A DNA stretch of 64,000 nucleotides from Nocardioides sp. 503 (GCF_004522095.1 NZ_SPUI01000004.1:186001-250000); one strand, 5' to 3'; positions 1 to 10,265 are shown, counted from the first letter of the stretch. The notes: generated by a model not told the origin, from the sequence alone. Numbers and translations are program-made.

Positions 1-924
1 AGTGACTCCGACTCCGCCGCAGGCAAGGACGACGGCTCGATCACGATGGGCTTCGCGCAGGTGGGCGCCGAGAGCGGCTGGCGCACGGCCAACACGAAGT
101 CGGTCCAGGAGTCGGCCGAGGAGGCCGGCATCGACCTCAAGTTCTCCGACGCGCAGCAGAAGCAGGAGAACCAGATCAAGGCCATCCGCTCCTACATCCA
201 GCAGAAGGTCGACGTGATCGCGTTCAGCCCGGTCGTCGAGACCGGCTGGGACGCGGTGCTGCAGGAGGCCAAGCGAGCGAAGATCCCGGTGATCCTGACC
301 GACCGCGCCGTCGACTCCGAGGACACCTCGCTCTACGAGACCTTCCTCGGTTCCGACTTCATCCTCGAGGGCGAGAAGGCCGGCCAGTGGCTGGTCGAGA
401 ACGCTGCCGAGATGGACGTCGACGGCAACGGCGCGATCAACGTCGTCCAGCTCGAGGGCACCACCGGCGCCGCGCCGGCCCTCGACCGGGCCGAGGGCTT
501 CGCGTCGGCGATCAAGGCGGAGGACACCGTCGAGGTCGTGGCGTCCCAGACCGGCGACTTCACCCGCGACGGCGGCAAGAAGGTGATGGAGACCTTCCTC
601 GGCTCCGAGAAGGGCATCGACGTCGTCTTCGCCCACAACGACGACATGGGCCTGGGCGCCATCGAGGCGATCGAGGCCGCCGGCCTGGTGCCCGGCAAGG
701 ACATCAAGATCATCACCGTCGACGCGGTCAAGGACGGGATGGCGGCGCTGGCCGAGGGCAAGATCAGCTACATCGTCGAGTGCAACCCGCTGCTCGGTCC
801 CCAGCTCATGGACCTGGCCAAGAAGGTCGTCGACGGCGAGGACGTGCCCGAGCGCGTCGTCACCGAGGAGAGCACCTTCACGCAGGAGCAGGCGGCCGAC
901 GTCCTGGCCGACCGCCAGTACTGA
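1..924 (+). CDS. ytfQ: YtfQ-type sugar ABC transporter substrate-binding protein (5' partial)
   Basis: This is the extracytoplasmic sugar-binding subunit of a carbohydrate ABC importer. The reading frame is open from base 1, so the signal peptide and N-terminus lie outside the window. The visible 307 residues carry the periplasmic-binding-protein type 1 fold signature of the YtfQ family: GFAQVGAESGWR near the start, QQKQENQIKAIRS, VETGW, ILTDRAVD, QSGDFTR-like QTGDFTRDGGK, and FAHNDDMGLGAI. YtfQ of E. coli binds galactofuranose, but here the downstream araBDA genes suggest L-arabinose or an arabinose-containing sugar; that substrate is inferred. A strong stem-loop follows the stop codon. The family call is firm. 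Confidence 0.93.
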   Translation, partial: SDSDSAAGKDDGSITMGFAQVGAESGWRTANTKSVQESAEEAGIDLKFSDAQQKQENQIKAIRSYIQQKVDVIAFSPVVETGWDAVLQEAKRAKIPVILTDRAVDSEDTSLYETFLGSDFILEGEKAGQWLVENAAEMDVDGNGAINVVQLEGTTGAAPALDRAEGFASAIKAEDTVEVVASQTGDFTRDGGKKVMETFLGSEKGIDVVFAHNDDMGLGAIEAIEAAGLVPGKDIKIITVDAVKDGMAALAEGKISYIVECNPLLGPQLMDLAKKVVDGEDVPERVVTEESTFTQEQAADVLADRQY

Positions 925-933
925 GCCCCTGCC

Positions 934-973
934 CGTCGGGCCCGACCGGTTGTTGTCCCGGTCGGGCCCGACG
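934..973 (+). terminator. Strong stem-loop between binding-protein and ATPase genes
   Basis: Two perfectly complementary 16-base arms (934-949 and 958-973) enclose an 8-base loop. The hairpin sits 10 bases after the binding-protein stop and 23 bases before the ATPase start. In binding-protein operons such hairpins act as partial terminators or as 3' stabilisers that keep the binding protein more abundant than the membrane components. There is no U-tract. The role is inferred; the structure is directly visible. Confidence 0.75.
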
Positions 974-996
974 CCGCACCGCACGAGAGGAACGAG

Positions 997-2577
997 ATGA
1001 CGCAGATGGACCTCCAGCCGCCCGACGTGGCCGAGCCCGCCGCGACCACGCCGGTCATCGAGATGCAGGACATCTCGATCACCTTCGGGGCGGTGCGCGC
1101 GCTCTCCGGCGTCGGGCTGCGGCTGTTCCCCGGCGAGGTGCACGCGCTCATGGGCGAGAACGGCGCCGGCAAGTCGACGATGATCAAGGCGCTCACCGGC
1201 GTCTACACGATCGACGGCGGGACGATCCGCGTCGGCGGCGAGGAGCAGCACTTCTCCTCCCCGGCGGCCGCGCAGGCGGCGGGCATCAGCACCGTCTACC
1301 AGGAGGTCAACCTGGTCCCCAACCTCACCGTCGCCGAGAACATGCTGCTCGGCCGGGAGCCCCGGCGCTTCGGCGGGATCCACGTCCGCGCGATGAACCG
1401 CCGGGCCCGCGAGACCCTCGACCGGCTCGGCATCGAGGTCGACCCCACCTCCACGCTGGGCGAGCACCCCATCGCCGTCCAGCAGCTCGTCGCCATCGCC
1501 CGCGCGGTCGACGTCGACGCGCGGGTCCTGATCCTCGACGAGCCCACCTCGAGCCTCGACGCCGACGAGGTCGCCAAGCTCTTCACGGTGATGCGCACGC
1601 TGCGCTCCCAGGGCGTCGCGATCGTCTTCGTCTCCCACTTCCTGGACCAGGTCTACGAGATCGCCGACCGGATGACGGTCCTGCGCAACGGCCGGCTCGT
1701 GGGCGAGCGCATGGTGGCGGACACCACGCAGCTCGAGCTGGTGCAGCTGATGATCGGCCGCGAGCTGGAGGTGCTCGAGCGGCTCGACCGCGAGGTGGCG
1801 GCCACCAGCGCCCGCGAGAGCGGGGCGCCGGTGATGAAGGCCCTGGGGCTCAGCCGCAAGGGCTCGCTGGAGGCCTTCGACCTCGAGCTGTACGACGGCG
1901 AGGTCGTCGGCATCGCCGGGCTGCTCGGCTCCGGGCGCACCGAGATGGCCCGCCTGCTGTTCGGCGCCGACACCGCCGACCACGGCGAGCTGCACATCCG
2001 CTCCGAGCGGCGCCGCCTGCGCAGCCCGCGCCACGCCATCGACCGCAAGGTCGCCTTCTCCAGCGAGAACCGCCGCGCCGAGGGCGTGATCGAGGACCTC
2101 TCCGTCGCCGACAACATGCTCCTGGCGCTGCAGGCCTCGCGCGGCTGGCTCCGCCCGATCCCCTCCGGCACCCGCCAGCGGCTGGTGACGGAGTACATCG
2201 AGACCCTCGACATCCGCCCGCCCGACCCCCAGGCCCTGATGCGCAACCTGTCCGGCGGCAACCAGCAGAAGGTGCTGCTCGCCCGGTGGCTCATCACCCA
2301 GCCCGAGGTGCTGATCCTGGACGAGCCCACCCGCGGCATCGACATCGGCGCCAAGGCCCAGATCCAGCAGCTCGTCGCCGAGCTCGCGCGCCGCGGCATG
2401 TCGGTCGTCTTCATCTCCGCCGAGCTCGAGGAGGTCCTACGCCTGAGCGACCGGCTCGTCGTGATGCGCGACCGCCGCAAGATCGCGGAGCGTCCCAACG
2501 ACGACGTCAGCGTCGGCGACCTCCTCGAGATCATCGCCGGCGAGGCCCGCACCCAGCAGGAGGAGTCCCGTGCGTAA
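997..2577 (+). CDS. ytfR: Sugar ABC transporter ATP-binding protein (two ATPase domains)
   Basis: The 526-residue ATPase subunit has two tandem ABC domains, as in RbsA, AraG and YtfR. The first has Walker A GENGAGKST near residue 53 and Walker B LILDEPTSSLD near 178. The second has a degenerate P-loop region (IAGLLGSGRTE, residues about 306-316), the signature LSGGNQQK and Walker B LILDEPTRGID near 440. The start is the ATG preceded by GAGAGGAACGAG. It overlaps the next gene by 8 bases, so translation is probably coupled. It energises uptake through the two permeases that follow. Confidence 0.95.
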   Translation: MTQMDLQPPDVAEPAATTPVIEMQDISITFGAVRALSGVGLRLFPGEVHALMGENGAGKSTMIKALTGVYTIDGGTIRVGGEEQHFSSPAAAQAAGISTVYQEVNLVPNLTVAENMLLGREPRRFGGIHVRAMNRRARETLDRLGIEVDPTSTLGEHPIAVQQLVAIARAVDVDARVLILDEPTSSLDADEVAKLFTVMRTLRSQGVAIVFVSHFLDQVYEIADRMTVLRNGRLVGERMVADTTQLELVQLMIGRELEVLERLDREVAATSARESGAPVMKALGLSRKGSLEAFDLELYDGEVVGIAGLLGSGRTEMARLLFGADTADHGELHIRSERRRLRSPRHAIDRKVAFSSENRRAEGVIEDLSVADNMLLALQASRGWLRPIPSGTRQRLVTEYIETLDIRPPDPQALMRNLSGGNQQKVLLARWLITQPEVLILDEPTRGIDIGAKAQIQQLVAELARRGMSVVFISAELEEVLRLSDRLVVMRDRRKIAERPNDDVSVGDLLEIIAGEARTQQEESRA

Positions 2578-3592
2578 GGTCCTCGCCCACCAGCTCGTCT
2601 GGCCCGTCCTGGCCCTCGTCGTGCTGCTCGTCATCAACGTCGTGGCGACCCCGTCGTTCTTCGACGTCCGCATGCAGGACGGCCACCTGTTCGGCAGCCT
2701 CGTCGACGTCCTCCGCAACAGCGCGCCCGTGCTGCTGGTCGCCCTCGGGATGACCCTGGTGATCGCGACCCGCGGGATCGACCTCTCGGTCGGCGCGATC
2801 GCGGCCATCGCCGGCGCGGTCGCCTGCACCTACATCGTGGGCAGCGACGAGGGCGCCGCCGGCACCGCCATCGTGGCCTCCACGACGGCCCTGGGCGTCT
2901 GCGTCCTGCTGGGGCTGTGGAACGGCTTCCTCGTGGCGGTCCTCGGGATCCAGCCGATCATCGCCACCCTCGTGCTCATGGTGGCCGGCCGTGGCCTGGC
3001 GATGCTGGTCACGGACGGCCAGATCACCACGGTCAACAACGAGCTTTTCAGCGACCTGGCCTCGGGCTTCGTGCTCACCCTGCCGGTGGCCATGCTCGTG
3101 GCGCTCCTGGTCTTCGGGCTGACCGCGCTGGTCACCCGTCGTACGGCGCTCGGGATGCTGATCGAGGCGGTGGGCATCAACCCGGAGGCCAGCCGCCTGG
3201 CCGGCGTCCGCGCTTGCACGATCATCTGGACCGTCTACGTCTTCGCCGCCCTGTGCGCGGGGCTGGCGGGCCTGATCATCGCGGCCAACACCAACTCGGT
3301 GAACGCCAACAGCCTCGGGCTGTGGATCGAGCTCGACGCGATCCTGGCCGTCGTCATCGGCGGCACCTCCCTGGCCGGCGGCCGCTTCTCGCTGACCGGC
3401 ACCCTGGTCGGCGCGCTGTTCATCACCACCCTCGAGAAGACCATCCCCAACATCGGCATCCCCTCGGAGGCCAACTACCTGTTCAAGGCGGTCGTGGTCG
3501 TCGCGGTGTGCCTGGTCCAGTCGCCCCAGGCCCGCGCCGCCCTGCGCGTACGCCGCCCGGCCCCCCTCGTCGCGAAGGCAGCCGTCTCATGA
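2570..3592 (+). CDS. ytfT: Sugar ABC transporter permease (first)
   Basis: This 340-residue permease belongs to the BPD_transp_2 family (RbsC/YtfT). About nine hydrophobic segments are visible, with the family motif ATRGIDLSVGAIAA near residue 65 and ELDAILAVVIGGTSLAGGR near residue 256. The GTG start overlaps the ATPase gene by 8 bases and is preceded by AGGAGGAG. The stop overlaps the ATG of the second permease (ATGA). It should form a heterodimeric channel with the next gene product, as YtfT and YjfF do. Confidence 0.93.
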   Translation: MRKVLAHQLVWPVLALVVLLVINVVATPSFFDVRMQDGHLFGSLVDVLRNSAPVLLVALGMTLVIATRGIDLSVGAIAAIAGAVACTYIVGSDEGAAGTAIVASTTALGVCVLLGLWNGFLVAVLGIQPIIATLVLMVAGRGLAMLVTDGQITTVNNELFSDLASGFVLTLPVAMLVALLVFGLTALVTRRTALGMLIEAVGINPEASRLAGVRACTIIWTVYVFAALCAGLAGLIIAANTNSVNANSLGLWIELDAILAVVIGGTSLAGGRFSLTGTLVGALFITTLEKTIPNIGIPSEANYLFKAVVVVAVCLVQSPQARAALRVRRPAPLVAKAAVS

Positions 3593-4599
3593 GCACCGCC
3601 ACCGTCCCCGTCGCCGGCGTCTCCGCCTGGGACCGCGTCCGCGGCTTCCGCCCGCCCTCGCGCTACCTGCCCGTGCTGGCGACGTTCGCCCTCTTCGTCG
3701 GGCTCTTCGGCGTCGGCGGCCTGCGCTACGAGGGCTTCGCCGACCCGCAGGTCTTCCTGAGCCTGCTGCTCGACAACGCCTTCCTCATCGTCCTGGCCGT
3801 GGGCATGACGTTCGTGATCCTCACCGGCGGCATCGACCTGTCCGTGGGCTCCGTGGTGGCGCTGTCCACGATGATCGCGGCCAAGACGCTGGACATGGGC
3901 TGGTCGCCCTACCTCGCCATGGCCTCCGTCCTCGTCGTCGGCGCGGTGCTGGGCACCCTGATGGGGCTGCTCATCCACTACTTCGACATCCAGCCGTTCG
4001 TCGCGACGCTGGCCGGGATGTTCCTCGCCCGGGGCCTGACCTACCTGATCAGCGTCGAGTCGATCTCGATCAGCGACTCGACGTTCTCCCAGGTCGCGTT
4101 CTCCACCATCACCCTGCCCGGCGGCTACTACACGACGTGGACCGTCGTGGTCGCGCTGGTCGCCGTCGCGGTCGCCGCCTACGTGCTGGCCCGCACCCGG
4201 TTCGGTCGCACCGTCTACGCCATCGGCGGCAGCGAGAGCTCCGCGATGCTGATGGGGCTCCGCGTCGCCGCGGTCAAGGTCGGCGTCTACACGATCAGCG
4301 GGTTCTGCGCGGCCCTCGGCGGTCTGCTCTTCGCCTTCTACACACTGTCGGGCAACAGCCTGCACGCCGTCGGCATGGAGCTCGACGCGATCGCCGCGGT
4401 GGTCATCGGCGGGACACTGCTGACCGGAGGGCGCGGCCTGGTCGTGGGGTCGATGCTCGGCGTCCTGGTGCTGGGCACGATCCAGACCTTCATCTCCTTC
4501 GACGGCACCCTGAGCTCGTGGTGGACCAGGATCACGATCGGCCTGCTGGTGCTGGTGTTCGTCGTGATCCAGCGGGTCATGACGCGGCGGCAGTCGTGA
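3589..4599 (+). CDS. yjfF: Sugar ABC transporter permease (second, YjfF-like)
   Basis: This 336-residue second permease has the motifs LTGGIDLSVGSVVALS and ELDAIAAVVIGGTLLTGGRG typical of YjfF. The ATG shares four bases with the end of the preceding gene. A longer in-frame extension is open upstream but is only the shadow of the first permease. The stop overlaps the GTG of the LacI gene. Two different permease genes rather than one distinguish this YtfQRT-YjfF-type system from AraFGH. Confidence 0.93.
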   Translation: MSTATVPVAGVSAWDRVRGFRPPSRYLPVLATFALFVGLFGVGGLRYEGFADPQVFLSLLLDNAFLIVLAVGMTFVILTGGIDLSVGSVVALSTMIAAKTLDMGWSPYLAMASVLVVGAVLGTLMGLLIHYFDIQPFVATLAGMFLARGLTYLISVESISISDSTFSQVAFSTITLPGGYYTTWTVVVALVAVAVAAYVLARTRFGRTVYAIGGSESSAMLMGLRVAAVKVGVYTISGFCAALGGLLFAFYTLSGNSLHAVGMELDAIAAVVIGGTLLTGGRGLVVGSMLGVLVLGTIQTFISFDGTLSSWWTRITIGLLVLVFVVIQRVMTRRQS

Positions 4600-5651
4600 C
4601 GACGTCGGCTCCGGCCGGGCCGCCGGCCCGGCCCGCCGCCGCGCGCGTCCCGGTGATGGCCGACGTGGCCCGGCTGGCCGGGGTCTCGCACCAGACGGTC
4701 TCTCGCGTGGTCAACGGCCAGAGCAACCTGCGCCCGGCGACCCGCGAGCGCGTCGAGGAGGCCATCCGCCAGCTCGGCTACCGCCCCAACACCGCGGCCC
4801 GCGCGCTCGTGACCCGCCGCTCCGCGACCATCGGCGTCATCGGCTCCAAGAGCGGCTACTGGGGACCCAGCACGGTGCACCGCACCATCCAGGCGGCCGG
4901 CCGCGAGGCCGGCTACTTCGTCAGCTCGGTCAACCTGCCCAACCACACGCGCGCCTCGCTGACCGACGCCATCGACCACCTGCGCGACCACGCCGTCGAG
5001 GGCATCGTGCTCATCGCGGCCAACGACGACGCCCTGGAGGTGGCCCGGGCCCAGGAGGCCGGCGGCACGCCGGTCGTCGTGGTGGAGGGCGACCCCGACC
5101 GGGCGCGCTGGACGGTCGGCGTCGACCAGGTCGCGGGCGCCGAGCTCGGCACCCGCCACCTCGTCGACCTCGGCCACGAGGACATCGCCCACCTCGCCGG
5201 CCCCCAGGAGTGGACCGAGGCCCGGGCCCGCCTGCTGGGCTTCCAGACCGCGATGTACGCCGCCGGGCTGCGGCCCTCGCGCCACCTGGTCGGCGACTGG
5301 TCGGCCCGCAGCGGCTACGAGGCCGGCCGCGAGATCGCGGAGCGAGCCGACGTGACCGCCGTCTTCTGCGCCAACGACCAGATGGCCCTCGGCCTGCTGC
5401 GCGCGCTGTCGGAGGCCGGGCGCTCGGTGCCGGGCGACGTGAGCGTCGTCGGTTTCGACGACATCCCCGAGGCGGCGTACCTGATCCCGCCGCTGACCAC
5501 CGTCCGCCAGGACTTCACCGCCGTCGGCCGCCGCGCCATCGAGATCCTGCGCGGCGCCATCGCGCACGACCCCGACCGCCCCGAGCCGGCCCGCCTGATC
5601 CGCCCCGAGCTGGTCGTCCGCGCCAGCTCCGCCACCCCGCGCAGGAAGTAG
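4596..5651 (+). CDS. LacI-family transcriptional regulator of the arabinose locus
   Basis: The 351-residue protein has an N-terminal LacI helix-turn-helix (MADVARLAGVSHQTVSRVVNG, about residues 21-41) and a periplasmic-binding-protein-like ligand domain ending in the usual GFDDIPEAAYLIPPLTTVRQD. The chosen GTG overlaps the permease stop as GTGA; an internal ATG 60 bases downstream is possible. Encoded inside the operon, it probably represses the transporter and ara genes until arabinose or a derivative binds. The operator would lie upstream of the window, so regulation is inferred. Confidence 0.9.
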   Translation: MTTSAPAGPPARPAAARVPVMADVARLAGVSHQTVSRVVNGQSNLRPATRERVEEAIRQLGYRPNTAARALVTRRSATIGVIGSKSGYWGPSTVHRTIQAAGREAGYFVSSVNLPNHTRASLTDAIDHLRDHAVEGIVLIAANDDALEVARAQEAGGTPVVVVEGDPDRARWTVGVDQVAGAELGTRHLVDLGHEDIAHLAGPQEWTEARARLLGFQTAMYAAGLRPSRHLVGDWSARSGYEAGREIAERADVTAVFCANDQMALGLLRALSEAGRSVPGDVSVVGFDDIPEAAYLIPPLTTVRQDFTAVGRRAIEILRGAIAHDPDRPEPARLIRPELVVRASSATPRRK

Positions 5652-5656
5652 GAGAG

Positions 5657-7342
5657 ATGACCGAGCAGCAGTACGTCGTGGGGGTCGACTTCGGCACCCT
5701 CTCGGGCCGCGCCCTCGTGGTGCGCGTGTCCGACGGCGCCGAGGTCGGCACCGCGACGCACGCCTACCCGCACGCGGTGCTGGAGGACAGCCTGCCGGGG
5801 GCGACGCGCCGGCTGCCCCCGGAGTGGGCCCTCCAGGTCCCGGAGGACTACCGCGAGGTGCTCCGCACGGCGGTGCCCGCGGCCGTGGCGAGCGCCGGGA
5901 TCGACCCGACCGACGTCGTCGGGATCGCCACCGACTTCACCGCCTGCACGATGGTGCCGACGCTCGCCGACGGCACCCCGCTCTGCGAGCTCGACGGGCT
6001 GGCTGACCGGCCGCACGCCTACGCGAAGCTGTGGAAGCACCACGCCGCGCAGGGCCAGGCCGACCGGATCAACCGGCTCGCCGAGGCCCGGGGCGAGGCC
6101 TGGCTGCCGCGCTACGGCGGCCTGATCTCCTCCGAGTGGGAGCTGGCCAAGGGCCTGCAGCTCTTCGAGGAGGACCGCGAGCTCTACGACCGCACCGAGC
6201 GCTGGGTGGAGGCCGCCGACTGGATCGTCTGGCAGCTGTGCGGCGCCTACGTCCGCAACGCCTGCTCGGCCGGCTACAAGGGCAACCTCCAACGCCTCGA
6301 CGGCGACGCTGCCAGCTACCCCTCCCCGGGGTTCCTCGGCGCGCTCGCTCCTGGCTTCGAGGGCTTCGTCGCCGACAAGGTCGACCAGCCGATCGGCCGG
6401 CTCGGCGACCGCGCGGGCTCGTTGACCGCTCAGGCCGCCGCGTGGACCGGGCTGCCCGAGGGCATCGCGGTCGCCGTCGGCAACGTGGACGCCCACGTGA
6501 CCGCACCGGCGGCCCAGGCCGTGGGACCCGGCCAGATGGTCGCGATCATGGGCACCTCGACCTGCCACGTGATGAGCTCCGAGGAGCTGCGCGAGGTGCC
6601 CGGCATGTGCGGGGTCGTCGACGGCGGGATCGTCGCCGGGTCCTGGGGCTACGAGGCCGGCCAGAGCGGGGTCGGCGACATCTTCGGCTGGTTCGTGCAG
6701 CACGGCGTGCCGCCGGCGTACGCCGACGCGGCTGCCGCCGCGGGGGAGTCGCTGCACGAGCACCTCACCCGGCTCGCGTCGCAGCAGGAGATCGGCGAGC
6801 ACGGGCTGGTGGCCCTCGACTGGCACTCCGGCAACCGCTCGGTGCTGGTCGACCACGAGCTCTCGGGCCTCGTGGTCGGCCTCACCCTGGCCACGAGACC
6901 GGAGGACACCTACCGGGCCCTGCTGGAGGCGACCGCGTTCGGGACCCGGGTGATCGTCGAGACGTTCCGCGACAGCGGGATCCCCGTCGAGGGGCTCACC
7001 GTCGCCGGCGGCCTGGCCCGCAACGCGCTGCTCATGCAGGTCTACGCCGACGTCACGCGGCTCCCGCTCTCCATCCTCGACTCCGACCAGGGCCCGGCGC
7101 TGGGGGCCGCGATCCACGCGGCCGTGGCGGCCGGCTGCTACCCCGACGTCCCGACCGCGGCCACGTCGATGGGGAAGGTCCGCCACGACGTCCACCTCCC
7201 GGACGAGGCGCGGGCGCAGGCCTACGACCGGCTGTTCGAGATCTACCTCGAGCTGCACGACCACTTCGGTCGCGAGCAGCCCACGATGCGCCGGCTGAAG
7301 GCGCTGCGGCGCGAGGCCGTCGCGCGAAGGGAGTCCCGATGA
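5657..7342 (+). CDS. araB: Ribulokinase
   Basis: AraB phosphorylates L-ribulose to L-ribulose-5-phosphate using ATP. The 561-residue length matches the family. The FGGY-kinase motifs are present: [15 protein letters not shown] at the N-terminus, [32 protein letters not shown] and [13 protein letters not shown]. The start is the ATG immediately after GGAGAG, five bases downstream of the LacI stop. It overlaps araD by four bases (ATGA). Confidence 0.97.
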   Translation: MTEQQYVVGVDFGTLSGRALVVRVSDGAEVGTATHAYPHAVLEDSLPGATRRLPPEWALQVPEDYREVLRTAVPAAVASAGIDPTDVVGIATDFTACTMVPTLADGTPLCELDGLADRPHAYAKLWKHHAAQGQADRINRLAEARGEAWLPRYGGLISSEWELAKGLQLFEEDRELYDRTERWVEAADWIVWQLCGAYVRNACSAGYKGNLQRLDGDAASYPSPGFLGALAPGFEGFVADKVDQPIGRLGDRAGSLTAQAAAWTGLPEGIAVAVGNVDAHVTAPAAQAVGPGQMVAIMGTSTCHVMSSEELREVPGMCGVVDGGIVAGSWGYEAGQSGVGDIFGWFVQHGVPPAYADAAAAAGESLHEHLTRLASQQEIGEHGLVALDWHSGNRSVLVDHELSGLVVGLTLATRPEDTYRALLEATAFGTRVIVETFRDSGIPVEGLTVAGGLARNALLMQVYADVTRLPLSILDSDQGPALGAAIHAAVAAGCYPDVPTAATSMGKVRHDVHLPDEARAQAYDRLFEIYLELHDHFGREQPTMRRLKALRREAVARRESR

Positions 7343-8028
7343 CCGTCACCGCCGACGTCCGCGACACGGTGGTGGCGCTGCGCCGCGAGGTGTGCGCCCT
7401 CCACGAGCAGCTGACCCGCTACGCGCTGGTGGTGTGGACCGCCGGCAACGTCTCGGCGCGGGTGCCCGGGCACGACCTGCTGGTCATCAAGCCCAGCGGC
7501 GTCTCCTACGACGACCTGACGCCCGACAACATGGTCGTCTGCGACCTGAGGGGCCGGGTGGTCGAGGGCGAGCACGCGCCGTCGTCCGACACCGAGGCCC
7601 AGGCCTACGTCTACCGCGAGCTGCCCGAGGTCGGCGGCGTGGTGCACACGCACTCGACGTACGCCACGGCGTGGGCGGCGCGCGGCGAGCCGGTGCCGTG
7701 CGTGCTCACGATGGGCGCCGACGAGTTCGGCGGGGAGATCCCGGTGGGCCCGTTCGCCGTCATCGGCGACGACTCCATCGGCCGCGGGATCGTCGACACC
7801 CTGCGCGGCAGCCGCTCGCCGGCGGTGCTCATGCGCAACCACGGCGTCTTCACCATCGGAGCGACCGCGAGGGCCGCCGTGAAGGCGGCGGTGATGTGCG
7901 AGGACGTCGCCCGCACGGTGCACGTCTCGCGCCAGCTCGGCACCCCGCTCCCCATCGCCCAGGCCGACGTCGACTCGCTCTTCGACCGCTACCAGCACGT
8001 CTACGGACAGCAGAAGGACCCACGATGA
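7339..8028 (+). CDS. araD: L-ribulose-5-phosphate 4-epimerase
   Basis: AraD converts L-ribulose-5-phosphate to D-xylulose-5-phosphate, which enters the pentose phosphate pathway. The 229-residue class II aldolase/epimerase shows the substrate loop [16 protein letters not shown], the metal-binding [11 protein letters not shown] and RNHGVFTIG. The ATG overlaps the araB stop, and its own stop overlaps the araA ATG. Gene order is B-D-A. Confidence 0.97.
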   Translation: MTVTADVRDTVVALRREVCALHEQLTRYALVVWTAGNVSARVPGHDLLVIKPSGVSYDDLTPDNMVVCDLRGRVVEGEHAPSSDTEAQAYVYRELPEVGGVVHTHSTYATAWAARGEPVPCVLTMGADEFGGEIPVGPFAVIGDDSIGRGIVDTLRGSRSPAVLMRNHGVFTIGATARAAVKAAVMCEDVARTVHVSRQLGTPLPIAQADVDSLFDRYQHVYGQQKDPR

Positions 8029-9536
8029 CCACGACCACCACGCCCCTCCCCGAGGTCTGGTTCCTCACCGGCAGCCAGGGCCTCTACGGTCCCGAGACGC
8101 TGGACCAGGTCGCCGCCCAGTCGCAGGGGATCGTCGAGCGGCTCGGCGCCGCCGGCGAGCTCCCGACCACCGTCGTCTGGAAGCCGGTGCTCACCGACGC
8201 CGCGTCCATCCACCGCCAGATGCTGGACGCCAACAGCGCCCCGCAGTGCGTCGGCGTCATCGCCTGGATGCACACGTTCTCGCCGGCCAAGATGTGGATC
8301 GCCGGGCTCGACGCCCTGCAGAAGCCGCTGCTGCACCTGCACACCCAGGCCGGCATGGCGCTGCCGTGGTCGACCATCGACATGGACTTCATGAACCTCA
8401 ACCAGGCCGCCCACGGCGACCGGGAGTTCGGCTACATCCAGTCCCGCCTCGGCATCGCCCGCAAGACGGTCGCGGGGCACGTCGAGTCGCCGGCGGTCAC
8501 GCGGCGCATCGCCCACTGGGCCCGCGCCGCCGTGGGCCGGCACGAGACGCGCACCCTGCGGCTGGTCCGCTTCGGCGACAACATGCGCGACGTCGCCGTC
8601 ACCGAGGGCGACAAGGTCGAGGCCCAGCGCCGCTTCGGGGTCTCGGTCAACACCTACGGCGTCAACGACCTCGTCGCGGTCGTCGACCAGGTCGCCGACA
8701 CCGACATCGACAAGCTCGTCACCGAGTACGCCGACACCTACCGCGTCGCCCCCGAGCTCCTGCCCTCCGGGGAGCGCCACGACTCGCTGCGCTACGGCGC
8801 CCGGGTCGAGCTGGGCCTGCGCGCCTTCCTCGGCGAGGGCGGGTTCGGCGCCTTCACCACCAACTTCGAGGACCTGGGCGGGCTGCGCCAGCTGCCGGGG
8901 CTGGCCGTGCAGCGGCTGATGGCCGACGGCTACGGCTTCGGCGGCGAGGGCGACTGGAAGACGTCGGTGCTGCTGCGCGCCACCAAGGTGATGGCCTCGG
9001 GGCTGCCCGGCGGCACGTCGTTCATGGAGGACTACACCTACCACCTGGTCCCGGGCGAGGAGAAGATCCTCGGCGCCCACATGCTCGAGGTCTGCCCGAG
9101 CATCACCAGCGAGCGTCCGTCGCTGGAGGTCCACCCGCTCTCGATCGGCGGCCGCGAGGACCCCGTGCGGCTGCGCTTCACCGGCGACGCCGGCCCCGCC
9201 GTGGTCGCAGGCCTCGCCGACCTCGGCGACCGGCTCCGCCTGACCGTCAACGAGATCGACTGCGTCGAGCCCGACGAGGACCTGCCGCGGCTGCCCGTGG
9301 CCTGCGCGGTCTGGAAGCCGCGCCCGTCGCTGTCGACGTCGGCGGAGTCGTGGCTGATGGCCGGCGCCCCCCACCACACCGTGCTCTCGCAGGCCGTGGG
9401 CGTCGAGATCCTCGAGGACTTCGCGGAGATGACCGGGGTCGAGATGGTCACCATCGACGCCGACACCACGCCCCGGTCCTTCCAGCGCGAGCTGCGCTGG
9501 AACGCCGCCTACCACCGCCTGGCCCAGGGCCTCTGA
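8025..9536 (+). CDS. araA: L-arabinose isomerase
   Basis: AraA isomerises L-arabinose to L-ribulose, the first step of the pathway. The 503-residue protein has the usual N-terminus ([17 protein letters not shown]), [37 protein letters not shown] and [17 protein letters not shown]. Glu and His residues expected to bind manganese lie in the last two blocks and in the HMLEVCP segment. The start overlaps araD by four bases. It completes a self-contained arabinose uptake and catabolism operon. Confidence 0.97.
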   Translation: MTTTTTPLPEVWFLTGSQGLYGPETLDQVAAQSQGIVERLGAAGELPTTVVWKPVLTDAASIHRQMLDANSAPQCVGVIAWMHTFSPAKMWIAGLDALQKPLLHLHTQAGMALPWSTIDMDFMNLNQAAHGDREFGYIQSRLGIARKTVAGHVESPAVTRRIAHWARAAVGRHETRTLRLVRFGDNMRDVAVTEGDKVEAQRRFGVSVNTYGVNDLVAVVDQVADTDIDKLVTEYADTYRVAPELLPSGERHDSLRYGARVELGLRAFLGEGGFGAFTTNFEDLGGLRQLPGLAVQRLMADGYGFGGEGDWKTSVLLRATKVMASGLPGGTSFMEDYTYHLVPGEEKILGAHMLEVCPSITSERPSLEVHPLSIGGREDPVRLRFTGDAGPAVVAGLADLGDRLRLTVNEIDCVEPDEDLPRLPVACAVWKPRPSLSTSAESWLMAGAPHHTVLSQAVGVEILEDFAEMTGVEMVTIDADTTPRSFQRELRWNAAYHRLAQGL

Positions 9537-9598
9537 CGCGTCGGTCGCCGCGGCTCGATTAAGCCGAATCACGCACGCGCCGGGGCGACCGGCCGCAC

Positions 9599-9604
9599 TA
9601 GCGT
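9599..9604 (+). promoter_or_regulatory. -10 box TAGCGT, leaderless start
   Basis: TAGCGT lies exactly 7 bases before the ATG at 9612, and no ribosome-binding site precedes that start. This matches the actinobacterial TANNNT box with transcription starting at the start codon. The same hexamer and spacing recur at 60741-60746. Confidence 0.6.
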
Positions 9605-9611
9605 CCGGCGC

Positions 9612-10094
9612 ATGACCCCTCCCCGGCCCCGGCCGCTCCCTGCCGCCGCCCTCGCGCTCGCGCTGGCCCTGGGCCTCGGCGCGTGCTCCGGCGACGACGA
9701 GCCGGCGGAGACCTCCTCACCGTCGGCGGACGCGGGCTCCACCCCCGAGGAGTCCGCGCCGCCTGCGGAGGAGCCGGCCGAGGAGCCGGCCGAGGAGCCG
9801 GGGGAAGGCGCTCCGGCAGGCGGGGTCGTGTTCGTCGACAACGTGGCCGCGCCCGCCGCGACGGTCACCGTCAGCGACGCCGGCTTCGAGCCCGCCGAGA
9901 CCTCGGTGGCCGTCGGCGACATCGTCGCGTTCACGACGGGCGGGGGCGAGGGCATCTTCGGTGTCATCGTCGGCGACCTGGACGGCTACACCGTCACGAC
10001 CGGCCTCGACGAGTCCTTCCGCTTCGACGAGCCCGGCACCTACGAGGTCCGCGAGGACATCTCCGGCAACACCGCCACCGTCACCGTCGAGTAG
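9612..10094 (+). CDS. Cupredoxin-like lipoprotein
   Basis: This is a 160-residue probable lipoprotein. The signal peptide is a run of Ala/Leu ending in a lipobox LGAC, so Cys25 would be lipidated. Residues 26-75 form a low-complexity Glu/Pro/Ala spacer with repeats of EEPAEEPA. The C-terminal 85 residues (TVTVSDAGFEPAETSVAVGDIVAFTT ... YEVREDISGNTATVTVE) resemble a plastocyanin/cupredoxin beta-sandwich, but the usual Cys and Met copper ligands are not visible, so copper binding is doubtful. It appears to be a single-gene unit with a leaderless promoter. Confidence 0.8.
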   Translation: MTPPRPRPLPAAALALALALGLGACSGDDEPAETSSPSADAGSTPEESAPPAEEPAEEPAEEPGEGAPAGGVVFVDNVAAPAATVTVSDAGFEPAETSVAVGDIVAFTTGGGEGIFGVIVGDLDGYTVTTGLDESFRFDEPGTYEVREDISGNTATVTVE

Positions 10095-10129
10095 CGCAGT
10101 CCGCTGCGGTCGTTTCGTTCCTGCCTGTC

Positions 10130-10194
10130 GGGATAGTCCCTCACATCCGCGTCGCGACACACCGTGAAGAGCGACGCGGTTGTAGGGACTACCC
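10130..10194. repeat. Dispersed palindrome, TAGTCCCT family, copy 1
   Basis: Imperfect inverted repeat: an arm beginning GGGATAGTCCCT and ending CCGCGTCGC faces GCGACGCGG ... AGGGACTACCC. It lies between the lipoprotein stop and tRNA-Ser. Two further members, at 25598-25666 and 33583-33645, share the outer core TAGTCCCT/AGGGACTA but differ inside, with each arm matched by its own partner. Confidence 0.75.
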
Positions 10195-10265
10195 GGCCAG
10201 ACAGCTCAGGGGCGGGGGTCACCCAGATTTCACCGACCCCGACGCGCTCCGGTAACCTTCCCCGC

